7,727 bases of DNA from Niveispirillum sp. (GTDB lineage Bacteria; Pseudomonadota; Alphaproteobacteria; Azospirillales; Azospirillaceae), in assembly GCA_016463045.1 (NCBI GenBank), contig JAEMSB010000206.1:1-7727 (forward strand). The letters run 5' to 3'. Under the pieces are notes generated by a model, which was not told the origin of the DNA, made no database searches, and saw only the letters and a program-made list of their open reading frames with translations. Shown one piece after another: positions 5,672 through 7,727 of the stretch. Numbering within the stretch: the stretch's first letter is position 1; each line of letters opens with the position of its first letter. The position numbers were made by a program, and so were the translations under genes.

Positions 5672-7081
5672 TCACATATGGATGGCGCGGCCATCCACGG
5701 CCAGGGCCGCTTCCTTGATGGCCTCGGTCAGGGTCGGGTGAGCATGGCTGGTGCGGGCGATATCTTCGGCGGATGCGCCGAACTCAATGGCCAGACCCAG
5801 TTCCTCAATCATCTCACCGGCCGACGCGCCGATGATATGGGCGCCCAGGATGCGGTCGGTCTTGGCATCGGCCAGGATCTTCACAAAGCCGTCGGTGGCG
5901 TTCATGGAACGGGCGCGGCCATTGGCGGTGAAGGGGAACTTGCCGGCCTTGTAGGCGACACCTTCGGCCTTCAGCTGCTCTTCCGTCTTGCCGACAGAGG
6001 CCACTTCCGGCCACGTGTAGACGACACCGGGGATGGCGTCATAATTGATGTGGCCCGTTTGACCGGCCAGGATTTCGGCGAAGACCACGCCCTCCTCCTC
6101 GGCCTTGTGGGCCAGCATGGCGCCGGCCACCACGTCACCGATGGCATAGATGCCGGGGACGTTGGTCTGGAAATGATGGTCGATCTTCACGCGGCGGCGT
6201 TCGTCCAGCGCCACGCCCACGGCCTCCAGACCCAGGCCGCTGGTGAACGGACGGCGGCCAATGGCGACCAGGACGATGTCGGCTTCCAGCGTTTCGGCAT
6301 TGCCGCCGGCAGCAGCCTCAACGGTCAGCTTCACCACCTCACCCTCGGTCACGGCGGAGGTGACCTTGGTGGAGGTCTTGAAGGACAGTCCCTGCTTGCC
6401 CATGATGCGCTGCATCTGCTTGGACACTTCGCCATCCATGGTCGGCAGGATACGGTCGAAATATTCGACCACGGTCACCTGCGCACCCAGGCGCTGCCAG
6501 ACAGAGCCCAGTTCCAGGCCGATGACGCCGCCGCCGATGACGACCAGACGACCCGGCACCGTTTCCAGGGCGATGGCGCCGTCGGACGACACGATACGCT
6601 TTTCATCGATGGTGACGCCCGGCAGGGGGGCGACGTCGGAACCGGTGGCGATCAGGATGTTCTTGGCGGCCACATCTTCCGCGCTGCCATCATCCTTGGT
6701 GACGGTGACGACACCGGCGGCCTTGATGGAGCCCAGACCCGTGAAGCGAGTGATCTTGTTCTTCTTGAACAGGAAATCCACGCCCGTGACGTTGGACTTC
6801 ACCACCTCGTCCTTGTGCTTCATCATGCCGGGCAGGTCCAGCTCGACGCCGCTGACCTTCACGCCGAAGGCACCCAGATGGTGCTTGGCCTCGCTGAACT
6901 TTTCCGAGGCGACCAACAGCGCCTTGGATGGGATGCAGCCGACATTCAGGCAGGTGCCGCCCAGCGTCTTGCGCTTTTCCACCACTGCAACGCGCATGCC
7001 CAGCTGGGCGGCGCGAATGGCGGCGACATAACCACCGGGACCGGCACCGATGACGACGAGGTCGAACTGCGTATCAGCCAT
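5672..7081 (-). CDS. lpdA: Dihydrolipoamide dehydrogenase (E3)
   Basis: This FAD enzyme reoxidises dihydrolipoamide with NAD+ as the E3 subunit of 2-oxoacid dehydrogenase complexes and the glycine cleavage system. From the ATG at 7081 (MADTQFDLVVIGAGPGGY) it has 469 residues, the family's usual size. The FAD-binding GAGPGG is at residues 12-17. The redox disulfide is Cys44/Cys49 in GGTCLNVGCIPSK. The NAD-binding GGGVIG is at 183-188, and the second FAD contact AIGD at 313-316. The C-terminal dimer domain ends with the catalytic His448 and Glu453 (HAHPTLTEA). All are intact. A second ATG lies four codons upstream (7093, MVIQ); I prefer 7081 because GGATGG stands about 8 bases before it and the family usually starts MA. 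The gene is monocistronic by its terminator and lies upstream of lipA on the same strand, so lipoyl synthesis and use are adjacent. Confidence 0.97.
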   Translation of the reverse strand: MADTQFDLVVIGAGPGGYVAAIRAAQLGMRVAVVEKRKTLGGTCLNVGCIPSKALLVASEKFSEAKHHLGAFGVKVSGVELDLPGMMKHKDEVVKSNVTGVDFLFKKNKITRFTGLGSIKAAGVVTVTKDDGSAEDVAAKNILIATGSDVAPLPGVTIDEKRIVSSDGAIALETVPGRLVVIGGGVIGLELGSVWQRLGAQVTVVEYFDRILPTMDGEVSKQMQRIMGKQGLSFKTSTKVTSAVTEGEVVKLTVEAAAGGNAETLEADIVLVAIGRRPFTSGLGLEAVGVALDERRRVKIDHHFQTNVPGIYAIGDVVAGAMLAHKAEEEGVVFAEILAGQTGHINYDAIPGVVYTWPEVASVGKTEEQLKAEGVAYKAGKFPFTANGRARSMNATDGFVKILADAKTDRILGAHIIGASAGEMIEELGLAIEFGASAEDIARTSHAHPTLTEAIKEAALAVDGRAIHM

Positions 7082-7112
7082 TTGAATGACCATCCGTTTT
7101 TGTGCGACCCCG

Positions 7113-7126
7113 TCCAGGGTCCTGGA
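7113..7126. promoter_or_regulatory. Dyad in the lpdA leader
   Basis: TCCAGG-gt-CCTGGA is a perfect 6-bp inverted repeat with a 2-base centre, 20 to 32 bases upstream of the possible lpdA starts. The position fits a repressor site or a leader hairpin. The factor is not recognised. Confidence 0.3.
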
Positions 7127-7388
7127 GTTTGTTCGCGGGATTTATGGCAATCCCTGACGCCCATGTCCATCGCGAGGCCTTGGGGACAGATGCCGCCGAT
7201 GCACATGGCTGGACATAATCTGCGGCATTGATGAAAAATTTGAAAAAGTTCTTCCTGCTGCGGCGCAATAATCGACTAAAGCCTATATACCTTTGGTTAG
7301 GAAAGGATGGGATGATCACCTGTTAGGGTAAAAAGCCGGGCTGCCGCCGACCAGCGGAACAACACCGGCACCGGTAACGGGAGGAATC
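7127..7388. other. Divergent intergenic region between lpdA and the chemotaxis-like gene
   Basis: No gene is supported here. Part of it (about 7225-7320) is richer in A and T and should hold promoters, but no pair of -35 and -10 boxes with acceptable spacing stands out. Sigma-54 (TGGCAC-N5-TTGC) and FliA-type sites were looked for and not found. Confidence 0.5.
7379..7384 (+). promoter_or_regulatory. Ribosome binding site of the chemotaxis-like gene
   Basis: GGGAGG lies four bases before the ATG at 7389. It is close to ideal and fixes the start of the plus-strand gene that runs off the right edge. Confidence 0.8.
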
Positions 7389-7727
7389 ATGGATCAGGCC
7401 GCAGGCTGGCAGGACACCGCCACATCCACGCACCGGACACAGAACGCCATCGCCGAACTGGCGCAGGAGGTGGGAACGCTGGGCGTTTCCATTGCCGATG
7501 TCGCCGGCCATGTCGGCGATGTCTCCGTCCGCATCGCCCGGCAGGCAGCCATCTTTGAGGAACTTCGCCGGCAGGCGCATGACATGGCCGACGGCAACAG
7601 GAAGGTGACAGGCGCTGCCTCTGCCGCGCGTGAGGTGACCACCCGCGCGCGGCAGGAAGTGGCGCAAAGCCGGAGCCAAGTGGATCACGCCCTGGCCGAT
7701 ATCCGCGCCCTGGCGGAGGATGTGAAC
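7389..7727 (+). CDS. Methyl-accepting chemotaxis protein-like, N-terminal part
   Basis: The frame is open from the ATG at 7389 to the right edge, 113 codons without a stop. The visible part begins MDQAAGWQDTATSTHRTQ and continues NAIAELAQEVGTLGVSIADVAGHVGDVSVRIARQ. It has no signal peptide or membrane segment and is almost wholly helical, with repeated hydrophobic residues at heptad spacing and many Ala, Glu, Gln and Arg, as in a long coiled coil. The phrases QEVGTLGVSIADVAG and RQAAIFEELR resemble soluble methyl-accepting chemotaxis proteins of Azospirillum-like bacteria, whose signalling tip would lie beyond the window. The call rests on style and composition, since the diagnostic hairpin tip is not visible; another coiled-coil signalling protein is possible. 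It is transcribed divergently from lpdA, with a 295- to 307-base gap depending on which lpdA start is used. Confidence 0.6.
   Translation, partial: MDQAAGWQDTATSTHRTQNAIAELAQEVGTLGVSIADVAGHVGDVSVRIARQAAIFEELRRQAHDMADGNRKVTGAASAAREVTTRARQEVAQSRSQVDHALADIRALAEDVN

Noticed and set aside
4623..5741. A 372-codon open frame on the plus strand opposite lipA
   Set aside because: It is the antisense shadow of LipA, whose cysteine motifs are intact; no start signal or domain supports it.
5570..7231. A 553-codon open frame on the plus strand opposite lpdA
   Set aside because: It lies antisense to a fully convincing LpdA with all catalytic residues, and its translation is rich in Gly, His, Asp and Gln as expected of a GC-rich antisense shadow. 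No family motif is visible.
7264..7305. FliA (sigma-28) or sigma-54 promoter for the chemotaxis-like gene
   Set aside because: CTAAAG and TATATA are present, but the second FliA box and the sigma-54 GG/GC pair with correct spacing are missing.

Overview
The window looks like chromosomal DNA of an alphaproteobacterium, most likely of the Rhodospirillales/Azospirillum type. The reasons are high GC, an lpdA - lipA - coq10/ratA order, a LiuR-like MerR regulator ahead of beta-oxidation genes, and a soluble chemotaxis-receptor-like protein. This placement comes from protein style and gene order alone; no search was run.

Layout. Positions 1-1767 (minus strand) hold a fatty-acid / acyl-CoA degradation operon read from right to left: a MerR-family regulator, a thiolase, and the first 12 codons of a probable 3-hydroxyacyl-CoA dehydrogenase. 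The thiolase has lost one base in a C run near 625-627, so as written it is split into two frames, each carrying part of the active site. A near-palindromic TTACGTTTACGTAA site lies just upstream of the regulator. Positions 1962-2834 (plus) hold purU, formyltetrahydrofolate deformylase, ending in a strong bidirectional terminator. Positions 2873-3777 (minus) hold a two-gene cassette: a four-helix DUF2975-type membrane protein overlapping by one base a small XRE/Cro-type regulator. It has its own AT-rich promoter whose -35 box sits inside an inverted repeat, which suggests autoregulation. This is the most accessory-looking part of the window.

Positions 3836-4089 carry no gene but a cluster of hairpins, two of them mutually exclusive. 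Positions 4090-5507 (minus) hold lipA (lipoyl synthase) followed closely by a Coq10/RatA START-domain gene. Positions 5672-7081 (minus) hold lpdA (dihydrolipoamide dehydrogenase) with its own terminator at 5616-5644. LipA makes the lipoyl cofactor of 2-oxoacid dehydrogenase complexes, LpdA reoxidises it, and Coq10-type proteins support ubiquinone function, so this block is about oxidative metabolism. From 7389 to the right edge a divergent plus-strand gene begins that resembles a cytoplasmic methyl-accepting chemotaxis protein.

Most of the window is ordinary housekeeping. The points that deserve a second look are the broken thiolase, the regulator's probable operator, the DUF2975/XRE cassette with its operator-like dyad, and the structured intergenic region 3955-4048. 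I found no CRISPR array, tRNA, rRNA, insertion sequence or clearly new defence system.
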